Shown: positions 16,850 through 25,866, counted from the first letter of the stretch. The stretch is 64,000 nt of DNA from Candidatus Fermentibacter sp. (GCA_030373045.1 JAUCPW010000060.1:1-64000), one strand, 5' to 3'. Notes: generated by a model not told the origin, from the letters alone. Numbers and translations: made by a program.

Positions 16850-18601
16850 TCAGATCCCGGAGTAGTTGCCGACGAGGGGCAGCAGGGAGCCCCTGTTGAC
16901 ACTTACTTCCAGATCGAACTGGTATCTCATCTCCCCGCCGGTGGCGCCGGTGGGATCGGTAGCTGGCGTGAGCGTGTAGGTCTGGCCGTATTCGGCGAGC
17001 TGGAACAGGGCGGTCTGCCCGTCGGGCATCTGCTCGACCAGTCTGCGCTGGAATGCGACCACGTCGCCCCATGTCCTGGCGATGCCGGTCAGGTGGAGGC
17101 TCTCGACGGAGACCACCATCGCGGTCAGGTAGATCCCCTTGTCGGCCTCCTCGGCGAGCGTGGTCTGCTGGGGATACAGCGCCCTGCAGAGGTATTCCAT
17201 CACGTAGACGGCGTATCTCTGGTCGAGCGCCAGGCTCTGGATCGCCGCGCGCCTGGCCTCCAGGTCCGCCAGCAGGGCGTTGGCCTCGGCCTGCTGGCTC
17301 ACCTGCGTCTCCATCTGGGCTATCTCGCTGTCGATGGCGGTTATCTGGCCCTGGAGCTCCGACTGGCGCTTCTTGAGTCCGGCGTAGTGGATCCCCATCG
17401 CGACTATCCCGCCGACGATCAGGAGTATCGGCAGATAGGAGAGGATCGCGGCGGCGGGCGAGGCGGCTGCCGCCGCCGGAGTGCCGGCCGCACCGGCCTT
17501 CTTGCGCCTCGTGTCGGCCTCCTCCATCACGTTCACGTCTACCCTGCCGGGTTCGAAGGCGCGGAGGGCAAGCCCGATGCTGACGGCTAGGAGGGCACTC
17601 ATCACGGGCTTGTCGGAATCGGGGATCACCGACGAATCGGCCGAGACGCTCCTGAAGGTCTCGAGCTGCTCGACGGGAAGGCCGTGCTGTTCGCTGAGGG
17701 TCGCCGCGAGGCCGGGCACCTGCGAGCAGCCGCCGCTGATGTACATCCTGTCTATCCTGGTGCTCTCCCCCGAGGCCTGGAAGGAGATGAACGAGCGCCT
17801 GACGCTCGTGGAGAGCTCTTCGATGACATATCCGATGGCCGACTTGACCTCGTCCTGGGAGGCCCCCTCGGGCAGGTCGCCCTTCAGGACCGCCTCGGCC
17901 GTCTCGTAGTCGAGGCCCATGGACCTCTGGAGAGCCTCTATGAACCTGTTGCCGCCGATCGAGAGGTCCCTGTTGAAGCTGGGGAGCCCTCCCTTCACGA
18001 CAACCATGTTCGTGACCTCGGCGCCGATGTTGAGGATCGTCACGCACTCGTCGGCGCCCGGCCTGTAGTTGTACTCGTATGCCCTCTGCAGGGCGAACTG
18101 CTCGAGTTCGATGGCCGTGGGCTTCACGCCCGAGGCCTGCAGGAGGCTGCGGTGGAGGTCGACCGCCTCCTTCTTCGCGGCGACCAGCAGGACCTCCATC
18201 TGCCCCGGAGCCATCTCCGGGTTGATGATCTTGAAGTCGATGCTGACCTCGTCGATCCTGAACGGTATGTGCTGCTCCGCCTCCCAGCGGATGGCCTGGC
18301 GGGCGTTCTCCTCCGACATCTTCTCCATCGGGATGCGCCTGACGATGACGCTCCTGCCGGAGACCGCGGAGAAGACCAGACGGGACTTGATGCCGGCATT
18401 CTTGAGGGCATCCCTTATCCCGGCGTTGACCAGCTCCCTGTTGACTATCTCACCGTCGGCCACTGTACCGGGAGCCAGTTCCTGTATGGCGAACCTGGCG
18501 AGCTTGTAGGTCTTCCCGGACCTGATCAGCTCGACCACCTTCACCGAATGGCTGCCGATATCCAGGCCTACGGCCGACTTGACAGAACCGCCGAAGCCCA
18601 T
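16850..18601 (-). CDS. pilM/pilN: PilM-PilN fusion protein of the type IV pilus
   Basis: A 583-aa protein combining two normally separate pilus proteins. Residues 1 to about 360 are PilM, an actin-like ATPase: SAVGLDIGSHSVKVVEL phosphate-1 motif, IRWEAEQHIPF, ILNIGAEVTNMVV and YISGGCSQVPGL. An alanine-rich linker leads to PilN: one membrane segment (about 381-402), a coiled coil (SELQGQITAIDSEIAQ region) and a periplasmic domain with LTGIARTWGDVVAFQRRL. Fusing them fixes the PilM:PilN ratio at one and tethers the cytoplasmic ring to the membrane. The ATG at 18601 is preceded by GGAGG; the frame opens earlier but without a good ribosome site. First gene of the operon. Confidence 0.9.
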   Translation of the reverse strand: MGFGGSVKSAVGLDIGSHSVKVVELIRSGKTYKLARFAIQELAPGTVADGEIVNRELVNAGIRDALKNAGIKSRLVFSAVSGRSVIVRRIPMEKMSEENARQAIRWEAEQHIPFRIDEVSIDFKIINPEMAPGQMEVLLVAAKKEAVDLHRSLLQASGVKPTAIELEQFALQRAYEYNYRPGADECVTILNIGAEVTNMVVVKGGLPSFNRDLSIGGNRFIEALQRSMGLDYETAEAVLKGDLPEGASQDEVKSAIGYVIEELSTSVRRSFISFQASGESTRIDRMYISGGCSQVPGLAATLSEQHGLPVEQLETFRSVSADSSVIPDSDKPVMSALLAVSIGLALRAFEPGRVDVNVMEEADTRRKKAGAAGTPAAAAASPAAAILSYLPILLIVGGIVAMGIHYAGLKKRQSELQGQITAIDSEIAQMETQVSQQAEANALLADLEARRAAIQSLALDQRYAVYVMEYLCRALYPQQTTLAEEADKGIYLTAMVVSVESLHLTGIARTWGDVVAFQRRLVEQMPDGQTALFQLAEYGQTYTLTPATDPTGATGGEMRYQFDLEVSVNRGSLLPLVGNYSGI

Positions 18602-18684
18602 CTGTGCCTCCAACCGTTCAGCTAGACCCCGCACCCGTGCATCGTGCCCGGGGAGGGATCACAGTGCCCTCCTGCACCGATCGA

Positions 18685-18713
18685 AGTTTAACGAGTGTGT
18701 CCAATGTCGTCAA
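18685..18713 (-). promoter_or_regulatory. sigma-70-type promoter of the pilus operon
   Basis: On the minus strand TTGACG (18708-18713) and TAAACT (18685-18690) are separated by exactly 17 bases, 84 bases upstream of the PilM-PilN start codon. The surrounding stretch (about 18680-18750) is markedly AT-rich compared with the rest of the window. The start of transcription would fall near 18677, giving a leader of about 75 bases. This is one of the two clearest promoters in the window. Confidence 0.65.
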
Positions 18714-18749
18714 TACCCAAATTCATAACTCCGAAACTTCATATATCCC

Positions 18750-18777
18750 TTGACGCCCATGGAGCGCCCGGTATGTT
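18750..18777 (+). promoter_or_regulatory. weak candidate promoter for the 105-aa gene
   Basis: TTGACG (18750-18755) is followed after 16 bases by TATGTT (18772-18777). Transcription would begin just before the ribosome site GGAGG at 18784-18788, leaving almost no leader, so the call is tentative. An AT-rich element further upstream (ATATAT at 18741-18746) is the alternative -10 but has no recognisable -35. Confidence 0.25.
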
Positions 18778-18793
18778 TGCCCCGGAGGTCGAG

Positions 18794-19111
18794 ATGACTG
18801 CGAGGACAAAGCCCGGGATAGTCTCCAGCATAATGGACTTCGAGGAGGGTGACTCCGCCAGTGTCAGGCTCACCGTACCGGTGCGGCAGGACCAGGAGGA
18901 GGTCCTCACCCGGATCGTACGTGCGATCTCCCAGAACAGGGACAGGCACCACAGGCGGCAGCGCATCACGAAGGCCGCCGTCATAAGGGCCTACATCGAC
19001 GCCCTGAGCTCCATCCCCGTGGATCTGCGCAACATCTCCGACGAGAACGAACTCCTCCGCAGGGTCATGGAGTCGTTCAGGAATCACCCGGGGAGCCTGA
19101 AGAGCACGTAG
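18794..19111 (+). CDS. small protein of unknown function divergent from the pilus operon
   Basis: A 105-aa protein I do not recognise. It has an acidic, beta-prone N-terminal part (GDSASVRLTVPVRQDQEEVL) and a basic, helical C-terminal part (RHHRRQRITKAAVIRAYIDA, then NELLRRVMESFRNHPG). The basic helix pair resembles small DNA-binding proteins of the ribbon-helix-helix type, but this is only an impression. The ATG at 18794 is favoured by a strong GGAGG five bases upstream; earlier in-frame ATGs exist at 18773 and in the AT-rich promoter zone. The last 28 bases overlap the end of the convergent glycosyltransferase gene. Sharing its upstream region with the pilus operon makes a regulatory role conceivable. 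Confidence 0.6.
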   Translation: MTARTKPGIVSSIMDFEEGDSASVRLTVPVRQDQEEVLTRIVRAISQNRDRHHRRQRITKAAVIRAYIDALSSIPVDLRNISDENELLRRVMESFRNHPGSLKST

Positions 19112-20823
19112 GGGCCCTTCGAGACCACCGGTTCCAGCCGTGTCGCGACGAACTCCCGCCATCGTCCGAACTCTCCGTCGTCCAGTTCACCGGTGATGTT
19201 GATATCGGCAATATCCATGTCCATCGCAACATATGATATGCCGCGCGCCCTGAGGCTCGAGGCGAGATCGTCCGCGCCCGCGCCCCCCCAGACCGGCTCC
19301 AGCACGTCCAGCGGGAACCTGTGGCTGTTGAAGATCGCGCAGGAGGGCCAGTAGAAGGCTCTGTTGCCCATGTTCACGAAGAGGGTGGTGTCGGTTTCCT
19401 CAAGTACCCTGTCAGCCTCCATGTAGAACGGCATGTACGGCAATCTGTTCTCGAGGAAGGACGGATCCAGGGCCTCCAGGGGCCTCTCCGACGAGTAGAG
19501 CCTGACGAGCCATGAGCCGCTCCACACGAGGCACAATGCCATCGCGACACCCACGGCCGCCCTGCCCAGCCGGCCCGTGCCGAGAGCCCTGGAGAGCCCT
19601 GCTGCCGCGAACGGCACCAGCATCCCTACCGGGCCGAAGAGATACCTCACCCTGGCGGAGGGGATGCTCAGGAGCACCGTCAGGACGAGCGCGGCCATCG
19701 CCGGCAGGACCTGCGCCCTGTTCCTGCAGAGCAGCAGGAAGAGCAGCACCCCGAGCAGGAGGAGGGGGCCGGAGGCCCCGTCGTACAGCCTTGGATCGTC
19801 CCATCTGCCGCTGACGGACATCCTCACCGGCAGGGCAAGCAGTTCGGACGGCGTCGATACCGATGCGGCGTATTCCGAGAACGCCCCTAGCAGTTCCTGC
19901 GTCCTTGCCGGGACTTCCTCCTCGACTCCGAACAGCCGGCCCAGCATCGGATGGAACGGGTTCCCGTGCTCGATCGCGTTGGGCAGGGCCCAGGTGGCCG
20001 ACAGTGCGAGAGCTAGGCCGAACGGGGCCGCCAGCGCCCCGGGGCGCTTCCGGTGCCTGACGGCCAGCACGAGGAGCGTGATCACGGTCACCGGGAAGCC
20101 GTTGTACTTGCATGCCCCGGCCGCGGCTCCCCACAGGGCCGCGAGCGTTGCGTCGCCGTCGTCCCTGGCGAGCTCGCCGGCAGCCAGGATCGAGAACAGG
20201 AGGAGGAAGGAGTCGGAGTATGCCCAGGTCGCGTTCCGCAGAGCCTCGGGGATGCTGAGCAAGACCAGCGGCGCCAGCAGGGCGGCCCTCCGTCCGAAGG
20301 GCGCGGCGGCGTGCCTCGCCGCCGCCACGGCTCCTGCGAAACCGGCCAGGCTGACCATGCCGGAAACCCTGAAGCCGAAGGTCCCTCCGACGAGCGCATA
20401 GAGAGACTCGACCAGGTATGGATAGCTGAAGAACGGGCACCAGGCGGGCCTGTGGATGGAGCCTTCCGAGAGCCACAGCCTCGGGAGGTACATGTGGTGG
20501 TTCATCGCGTCCCTCGCGGTCTGCGGCATGGCGGCCAGCGGCAGGAGAAGGGCGACGGCCGCCAGGGGGGCGATAGCCTCCCTCCCCGGCTTCATCCCGG
20601 ATCCGAAGAGGAACGCCGCGGACGAGACACCGAGGATCGCCCAGAGGACGGCGGGCGTCAGCAGCGAGAGCCACCCGGCCAGGGACACGGCCAGGGAGAC
20701 CAGGACCGCGCCGAGAGCCATGCGGATCACACGCGGCCTCCCGCCGGCCAGGAGACCTCCGGCTCCCGTGAAGGCTCCGGTCAGTGCGGCGAGGGCCGGG
20801 ATGCAGAGAAGGAATCCAACCAT
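19084..20823 (-). CDS. polytopic membrane glycosyltransferase-like protein (GT-C/ArnT type)
   Basis: A 579-aa integral membrane protein with about 11-13 hydrophobic segments and a C-terminal soluble domain of about 120 residues. The layout, with an early loop containing HHMYLPRLWLSEGS and a downstream YNGFPVTVITLL segment in a helix, resembles dolichyl/undecaprenyl-phosphate-dependent GT-C transferases (PMT_2/ArnT families). The donor would be a lipid-linked sugar, made perhaps by the divergent GT2 gene. No specific substrate can be assigned. The ATG at 20823 starts the first membrane helix directly; the longer frame start adds an arginine/proline-rich tail that is not credible. Confidence 0.65.
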   Translation of the reverse strand: MVGFLLCIPALAALTGAFTGAGGLLAGGRPRVIRMALGAVLVSLAVSLAGWLSLLTPAVLWAILGVSSAAFLFGSGMKPGREAIAPLAAVALLLPLAAMPQTARDAMNHHMYLPRLWLSEGSIHRPAWCPFFSYPYLVESLYALVGGTFGFRVSGMVSLAGFAGAVAAARHAAAPFGRRAALLAPLVLLSIPEALRNATWAYSDSFLLLFSILAAGELARDDGDATLAALWGAAAGACKYNGFPVTVITLLVLAVRHRKRPGALAAPFGLALALSATWALPNAIEHGNPFHPMLGRLFGVEEEVPARTQELLGAFSEYAASVSTPSELLALPVRMSVSGRWDDPRLYDGASGPLLLLGVLLFLLLCRNRAQVLPAMAALVLTVLLSIPSARVRYLFGPVGMLVPFAAAGLSRALGTGRLGRAAVGVAMALCLVWSGSWLVRLYSSERPLEALDPSFLENRLPYMPFYMEADRVLEETDTTLFVNMGNRAFYWPSCAIFNSHRFPLDVLEPVWGGAGADDLASSLRARGISYVAMDMDIADINITGELDDGEFGRWREFVATRLEPVVSKGPYVLFRLPG

Positions 20824-20939
20824 GCGGATAACAGAACACCTGCGGAGCCCGGCAGCAAGAATCGGGCTTGCCGGTGCGGCCCGCCCGGACGATCTTCCCG
20901 GAGGCCGGGGCCTGGCCTGCACTCGCCTAAGGGGGCCGG

Positions 20940-21905
20940 ATGCGCGTTCTGGTGGCGATCCCCGCATTCAACGAAGAGAAGACCGTTGGCGCCGTGATAT
21001 CCGGAGTGCCCCGCGGGATCCCGGGAGTCTCCTGCGTCGACATCCTCGTGGTCGATGACGGATCGTCCGACTCGACCGCCGGTGTGGCGGCCGGGGCCGG
21101 GGCGAGGGTCTGCAGGCACCCGGGCAACAGGGGTCTGGGCGCAGTGTTCAGGACCGCCCTGGCGGAGGCCAGGGAGGGCGGATACGACGTCCTGGCGACC
21201 ATAGACGGCGACGGGCAGTTCGATCCTTCCGGCATCGGCGGTCTCCTGGCGCCCATCCTGGCCGGAGAGGCGGACATGGTGACGTGCAGCCGGTTCATGC
21301 CGGGCTCGGGAGGCGGCCGGATGCCCTGGGTGCGCAGGACGGGGAACAGGTGGGTCGCCTCGATGGTGAACGTGCTGACCGGCGCACGGGTGCACGACGC
21401 CACATGCGGCTTCAGGGCCTACGGCCCGTCGGCGCTCGAGCAGCTCAGCTCCTTCAGCAGGTTCACCTACACCCAGGAGACCCTGATCGATCTGGCATGG
21501 AAGAGGATGAAGATCGCGGAACTGCCCCTCCCCGTCAGGGCCACGAGGGAGCACGGACGGAGCAGCATCTCGGGCAACATCGCAAGGTATGCGGCCCTGT
21601 CGCTGGGGGCGATCTATTCCGCTTCCCACGACCACATGCCCTGGCGCTTCTACGGGCTGCCCGGGCTGTGCATGACGGCCGCGGGCCTCGCCACCGAGGC
21701 CGTGCTGTTCGTGCGATGGCTGTCGGTCGGCGCGGTGTCGCCCTACAAGGGAGTGGCCATAGCCGGCCTGTTCCTCGTGGTGATAGGCATCCTGCTCACG
21801 ATAATGGCGTCGCTGGCCGACTCTTCGTCGCACGCGAGGCACCTTCTCGAGGAGCAGACAGCCGAACGCGTCCGCGCCAGGCGCCGGGAGGCGTCGCGCG
21901 GCTAG
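20940..21905 (+). CDS. family 2 glycosyltransferase (polyprenyl-phosphate sugar synthase type)
   Basis: A 321-aa GT2 enzyme with an N-terminal GT-A fold and two C-terminal membrane helices (about residues 235-290). Motifs: VAIPAFNEEKTV (nucleotide loop), VDDGSSDST, the DXD-like IDGDGQFDP and the acceptor-site QETLIDLAWKR. This is the layout of DPM1/ArnC-like synthases, which move a sugar from its nucleotide to polyprenyl phosphate. Such a lipid-linked sugar would suit the divergent GT-C-like protein. Its TAG interlocks with the ackA stop within one CTAG. Confidence 0.88.
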   Translation: MRVLVAIPAFNEEKTVGAVISGVPRGIPGVSCVDILVVDDGSSDSTAGVAAGAGARVCRHPGNRGLGAVFRTALAEAREGGYDVLATIDGDGQFDPSGIGGLLAPILAGEADMVTCSRFMPGSGGGRMPWVRRTGNRWVASMVNVLTGARVHDATCGFRAYGPSALEQLSSFSRFTYTQETLIDLAWKRMKIAELPLPVRATREHGRSSISGNIARYAALSLGAIYSASHDHMPWRFYGLPGLCMTAAGLATEAVLFVRWLSVGAVSPYKGVAIAGLFLVVIGILLTIMASLADSSSHARHLLEEQTAERVRARRREASRG

Positions 21906-23104
21906 CTGCGCAGCCCGAGTATCCTCTCGGTCTCGATGGCGATCATGAGCTCCTCGTTGGTCGGGACGACCAGGAGCTTCACACGGCTGTCGGGCGAGGA
22001 GACGATCCTCTCCTGTCCCCGGCACCTGTTGGCCTCGACGTCGAGCCTGGCGCCGATGGCCTCGAGCCCGGCGCAGATCGTCTCGCGGATCTCCCAGCCG
22101 TTCTCGCCTATGCCCGCCGTGAACGTGACGGCGTCCACCGAGCCCAGGGTGACGGCATAGCCGCCGATGTACTTCCTCACCTTGTCGGCGAAGAGGTCGA
22201 GGGCTAGCTTCGCCCGTTCGTTGCCGGCATCGGCCGCCTGCTCGACGTCCCTCATGTCGCTCGACACGCCGGAGATCCCCAGGAGTCCGCTCTTCTTGTA
22301 GACGAGGTCCTTGACCTCGGACGCCGACATCCCGTGGCTCTCCATGAGCTCCAGGAGGATCGCCGGATCGACGTCGCCCGACCTGGTTCCCATCATCACG
22401 CCGCACATCGTGCCGAAGCCGAGGCTCGTGTCGATGCTCCTGCCGCCCCTGACCGCGGTGATGCTGCTGCCGTTGCCGAGGTGGCAGACGATGATGTTCA
22501 GCCCTGACACCGGCTTCCCCAGGATGGCCGCAGTGCGCTCGGCCACGTACTGGTGGCTGGTGCCGTGGAATCCGTACCTGCGGAAGCCCTTGTCCTTGTA
22601 GAGGTCCCAGGTCAGGGGATAGACGTAGGCTACCGGCGGCATCGTCTGATGGAAGGATGTGTCGAACACCGCCACGTTGGGCACCCCTTCGAGCATCTCG
22701 ATCGCGGCCCTGATGCCCAGCAGGTTGGCGGGGTTGTGGAGGGGGGCCATGAAGCTGTTCTCCTCGATCTCGGAGATCACTTCGGGGGTGATCAGTACGG
22801 CCTGTGTGAAGCGCTCGCCGCCGTGGACCACCCTGTGGCCGACCGCCTCGATCTCGGTGAGTGAGCCGAGTGCGCCGTGCGCAGGGTCGGTGAGGTTGCG
22901 CAGGACCAGGGACAGCCCGAACTGGTGGTTGGGGATGGGGAGATCGGTCCTGATCTTCTCATCCGAGCCCCTGCGGTACTCCATCCTGCCCTCGGCCAGC
23001 CCTATCCTTTCGAGCAGACCGCCTGCCAGCGTCTCTCCCGAAGTGCTCTCCACGAGGCGGAACTTGATCGAGGAACTGCCGCTGTTGATGACGAGGATCT
23101 TCAC
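21902..23104 (-). CDS. ackA: acetate kinase
   Basis: A 400-aa acetokinase (ASKHA fold) that interconverts acetyl phosphate + ADP and acetate + ATP, a substrate-level phosphorylation step of fermenters. Signatures: ILVINSGSSSIKFRLVE at the N-terminus, AVGHRVVHGGERF, FHGTSHQYVAERTA, NIIVCHLGNGSSI and FTAGIGENGWEIRE. Length is standard. The start is GTG. No phosphotransacetylase gene lies beside it in this window. It is last in a long minus-strand run after the O-antigen-ligase-like gene (60-base gap). Confidence 0.97.
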   Translation of the reverse strand: MKILVINSGSSSIKFRLVESTSGETLAGGLLERIGLAEGRMEYRRGSDEKIRTDLPIPNHQFGLSLVLRNLTDPAHGALGSLTEIEAVGHRVVHGGERFTQAVLITPEVISEIEENSFMAPLHNPANLLGIRAAIEMLEGVPNVAVFDTSFHQTMPPVAYVYPLTWDLYKDKGFRRYGFHGTSHQYVAERTAAILGKPVSGLNIIVCHLGNGSSITAVRGGRSIDTSLGFGTMCGVMMGTRSGDVDPAILLELMESHGMSASEVKDLVYKKSGLLGISGVSSDMRDVEQAADAGNERAKLALDLFADKVRKYIGGYAVTLGSVDAVTFTAGIGENGWEIRETICAGLEAIGARLDVEANRCRGQERIVSSPDSRVKLLVVPTNEELMIAIETERILGLRS

Positions 23105-23164
23105 TCCTGGCCTCCACTGGTGGTTTGCGGATCCGATTCCCGCGCAAGGGGCGTCGATCCGCGA

Positions 23165-24619
23165 TCATAAGGACGGGGAATCCCCGGGGCCAACAGGCCG
23201 GTTCCGCGGGACCCCGGCCCGGGTGCCCGCCTCCCTGTTCCTCTCGACCTGGAGGATGGCGAGGAGGACGGCCCAGAGTGCGACATAGTTGTAGTTGGTC
23301 AGGAGGGATCCCATCATGGACGCCACGAGGAGGAGTATCAGCGAACAGAAGATGCCCATCGCCCTCGCGGCCCGTTCGATGTCCGGAGTGGACAGGAAGA
23401 GCCGCGCCGACTGGACCAGTGCGGTCCCGTAGATCAGGGCGAGCAGGGCAGCCCCGGCGATCCCCATGTCGAGGACGAGCTGCCAGAACGATCCGTCCAC
23501 GAAGGACATCGTCCAGACCTCGCCGAACTCGGGCTTGAAGTATGTGATCTCGGCTCCGGTGCCCCTGCCCGCCAGGAGCTCCGCCGGCCCCGCCCCGTCG
23601 AGGATGGTGGCCCACGAGATGATCCTCGACAGAAGGCCGATGTCGATCGGGAGGGAGTAGGATCCGCCTCCTCCGATCCTGCTGGCCATCTGGGAGGTGG
23701 AGATGATGCCGGCGGCCGAGACCGCGGCGACGGCGGCAAGCGCGGTGAGGGCCGACACGGTCAGGAGGGTGACGTGCCTCCCCATCCCTCCGGGGACTCC
23801 ACCCTTCCTGAAGAGCGCCAGGACCCATGCGGACGTGACGGCTGCCGCTGTGCCGCCCCAGAGCGCCCGGGTCGAGGAGATGACGAGGCAGGCCCCCATC
23901 AGCACCGCGACGGGCAGGGCCAGGGAGAGCGGAGGCCTGGAGGGGCTCAGCCAGAGCCTCGTCAGCAGGATGAGCAGGATGACCGCGAACGCGTTGGCCT
24001 GCCTCGACCCTATCCGCAGACCGCTCGCATAGAGGTAGTGCACGCCCTCGCCCGAACCGGTCAAGCCCTTGATGAAGAAGACGATCCCTGCGACCACGGA
24101 TACCGCCAGGACAGCCTTCCAGAATGCATCGAACCTGTCCTCTCCCGAGAAGAGCCAGAGCGCGGGGAAAAAGGAGGAATAGAGCATGAACGTCCTGGTG
24201 AGCGAGATCACGTTGCTCCGGGGATAGCCGGCGGCGAACCCCCTGGCGGCCGCGAAGAGCGAGAGCGCCAGGAAGGCTGCTATGAAGGCGCCTACGAGAC
24301 CCGCCCCGGCGAGCGAGGCCCTTCCTTCGGCCAGGGCCAGGGCCCACAGGAACCCCGACCAGAGCAGCAGGATGTCGTCGGGGCCCAGCACCGGTATGCC
24401 CAGGGCGGCCTTGACGGCATCGAGCTGGCTGGCGGTGACGAGGATCTGGAGGAGGAGAGCGGCGAGCATGGTCCTGAACGAGGATCCGACCACCATGACG
24501 AGGACGAGGGCCGCAGCAGCCGCGCCTGCCGCGGGCAGGAAGGCGTCGAGCACCAGCCCGGCGGCCAGGGCGGCGCCGATGACCGCGAATCCTGCCTTCT
24601 CGAGGGTGCCCGGCTTCAT
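23165..24619 (-). CDS. O-antigen ligase/polymerase-like membrane protein
   Basis: A 484-aa protein with about 12 membrane helices and a large periplasmic loop near residues 330-400 (containing SYSLPIDIGLLSRIISWATI and GRGTGAEITY). This is the Wzy_C/WaaL-type pattern, in which a GxG-T loop after a helix and scattered arginines (SRQANAFAV, SSTRALWGG) are typical. Such proteins join or polymerise lipid-linked glycans at the outer face of the inner membrane. The ATG at 24619 was chosen because the upstream residues are unlike a leader. Together with the two glycosyltransferases at 19.1-21.9 kb it suggests surface glycan assembly. Confidence 0.75.
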   Translation of the reverse strand: MKPGTLEKAGFAVIGAALAAGLVLDAFLPAAGAAAAALVLVMVVGSSFRTMLAALLLQILVTASQLDAVKAALGIPVLGPDDILLLWSGFLWALALAEGRASLAGAGLVGAFIAAFLALSLFAAARGFAAGYPRSNVISLTRTFMLYSSFFPALWLFSGEDRFDAFWKAVLAVSVVAGIVFFIKGLTGSGEGVHYLYASGLRIGSRQANAFAVILLILLTRLWLSPSRPPLSLALPVAVLMGACLVISSTRALWGGTAAAVTSAWVLALFRKGGVPGGMGRHVTLLTVSALTALAAVAAVSAAGIISTSQMASRIGGGGSYSLPIDIGLLSRIISWATILDGAGPAELLAGRGTGAEITYFKPEFGEVWTMSFVDGSFWQLVLDMGIAGAALLALIYGTALVQSARLFLSTPDIERAARAMGIFCSLILLLVASMMGSLLTNYNYVALWAVLLAILQVERNREAGTRAGVPRNRPVGPGDSPSL

Positions 24620-24642
24620 GGACCCGGACCCGGCCGGCCCGG

Positions 24643-25866
24643 TCAGCCGACCTCCCGCCGGAGCCTCCCGGCTGTCTCTACTCCGAGCGCCCTGCACGAG
24701 GAGAGCACATCACCGCCGGGCCTGAACTGACAAGCCAGCCCGGGATGCAGAAGTTCTACCTGCATTTCCGTCATCGCCGCGGAGAGGCGGCGGACTCCCT
24801 CCCCGCCCCACCCGTGGGAGCCGAAGGCCGCCCCGACCAGGTTCATCCTCCTGAGCCCCCCGAGATACGTGACGAGGTCGGCCACGGTGGGGAACATCGA
24901 GGCGTTGAGCGTGGGGGTGCCGAGGAGCAGGGCGCCCGCCTCGAGGAGATCGGCGGCGACATCGCTCCTGTGGCTGCCGTGGAGGGGGTGCACGACCGGG
25001 TCGGCGCCGCCTTCCCGGAGCCCTTCCGCGATCGCCCGGGCCATGATCTCGGTGGAACCCCACATGGTGTCGTAGGCCACGACGGCCCTTAGGGTCGGTT
25101 CCTGCGCCGCCCAGCGGGCGTAGAGCCCCGTGATGAGGCCCGGGCCGGATTCCGTCCCCGCGAACCACGCAGGGCCATGGTCCGGCGCGATGATGTCGAT
25201 GCCGAGGTTCATCGCCGACACCTTCCCGAGCAGCTTCGTCACGAGCTGGGAGTACGGCATGAGGATGTTCGCATAGTACCTCCCGGCCTCCTCCCTGAGG
25301 ATGGCTGCATCGATCCGGTGCGCGGCGGTCTCCGGGGTGGCGAGATGCATGCCGAATGCGTCCTGGCTGACGAGTATCCTCCGCGATGGCAGGTAGCTGA
25401 ACATGCTGTCGGGCCAGTGGAGCATCCTGGTCTCGATGAAGGAGATGTTCTCCCCCCCGACCTCCACGGTTTCGCCGTCGCTGACGGCGGAGAGCCCGTC
25501 GAGGCCGCCGAGCTGCATGGAGAGGTTCTTCACGCCCATCCGGGAGGCGACGATGCGCGCCCCCCCGGCGGCCCGGGCGAGGTCTGCCAGGCCGCCCGAG
25601 TGGTCCATCTCCGCATGGTTCGAGACGATCAGTTCGATCGAGGCCGGATCGACGACGGAGGCTATCCGGGACAGCATCACGTCCATGAAGGGCTTCTTGA
25701 CCGCGTCGAAGACGACGTTCCGGCCGGAGGGCGTGGTGAGGAGATAGCTGTTGTAGGTGGACCCCCTGTGGGTCGAATAACCGTGGAAGTCCCTCAGGCC
25801 CCAGTCCACCGCCCCTACCCAGTAGAATCCCTCGGCAAGGCGCACCGCTTCATAAACGCCGCTCAT
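24643..25866 (-). CDS. flavodiiron protein (oxygen/nitric oxide reductase)
   Basis: A 407-aa A-type flavodiiron protein. The metallo-beta-lactamase-like domain carries the di-iron ligands H84, E86, D88 and H89 (SNHAEMDHSGG), a later Asp in ILVSQDAFGMH and His in APDHGPAW. The flavodoxin domain begins at VVAYDTMWGSTEIMARAI with its FMN loop and continues to FGSHGWGGEG. Such enzymes reduce oxygen to water (or NO to N2O) in anaerobes, taking electrons from rubredoxin; no rubredoxin gene is in this window. The ATG at 25866 has GGAGG-type ribosome site GGAGGG and overlaps the end of the AhpD/fRMsr gene by 17 bases. Confidence 0.95.
   Translation of the reverse strand: MSGVYEAVRLAEGFYWVGAVDWGLRDFHGYSTHRGSTYNSYLLTTPSGRNVVFDAVKKPFMDVMLSRIASVVDPASIELIVSNHAEMDHSGGLADLARAAGGARIVASRMGVKNLSMQLGGLDGLSAVSDGETVEVGGENISFIETRMLHWPDSMFSYLPSRRILVSQDAFGMHLATPETAAHRIDAAILREEAGRYYANILMPYSQLVTKLLGKVSAMNLGIDIIAPDHGPAWFAGTESGPGLITGLYARWAAQEPTLRAVVAYDTMWGSTEIMARAIAEGLREGGADPVVHPLHGSHRSDVAADLLEAGALLLGTPTLNASMFPTVADLVTYLGGLRRMNLVGAAFGSHGWGGEGVRRLSAAMTEMQVELLHPGLACQFRPGGDVLSSCRALGVETAGRLRREVG

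Noticed and set aside
16894-16899. Perfect TTGACA on the plus strand
   Set aside because: It lies inside the PilN coding region with no suitable -10 at 16-18 bases and no plus-strand gene downstream.
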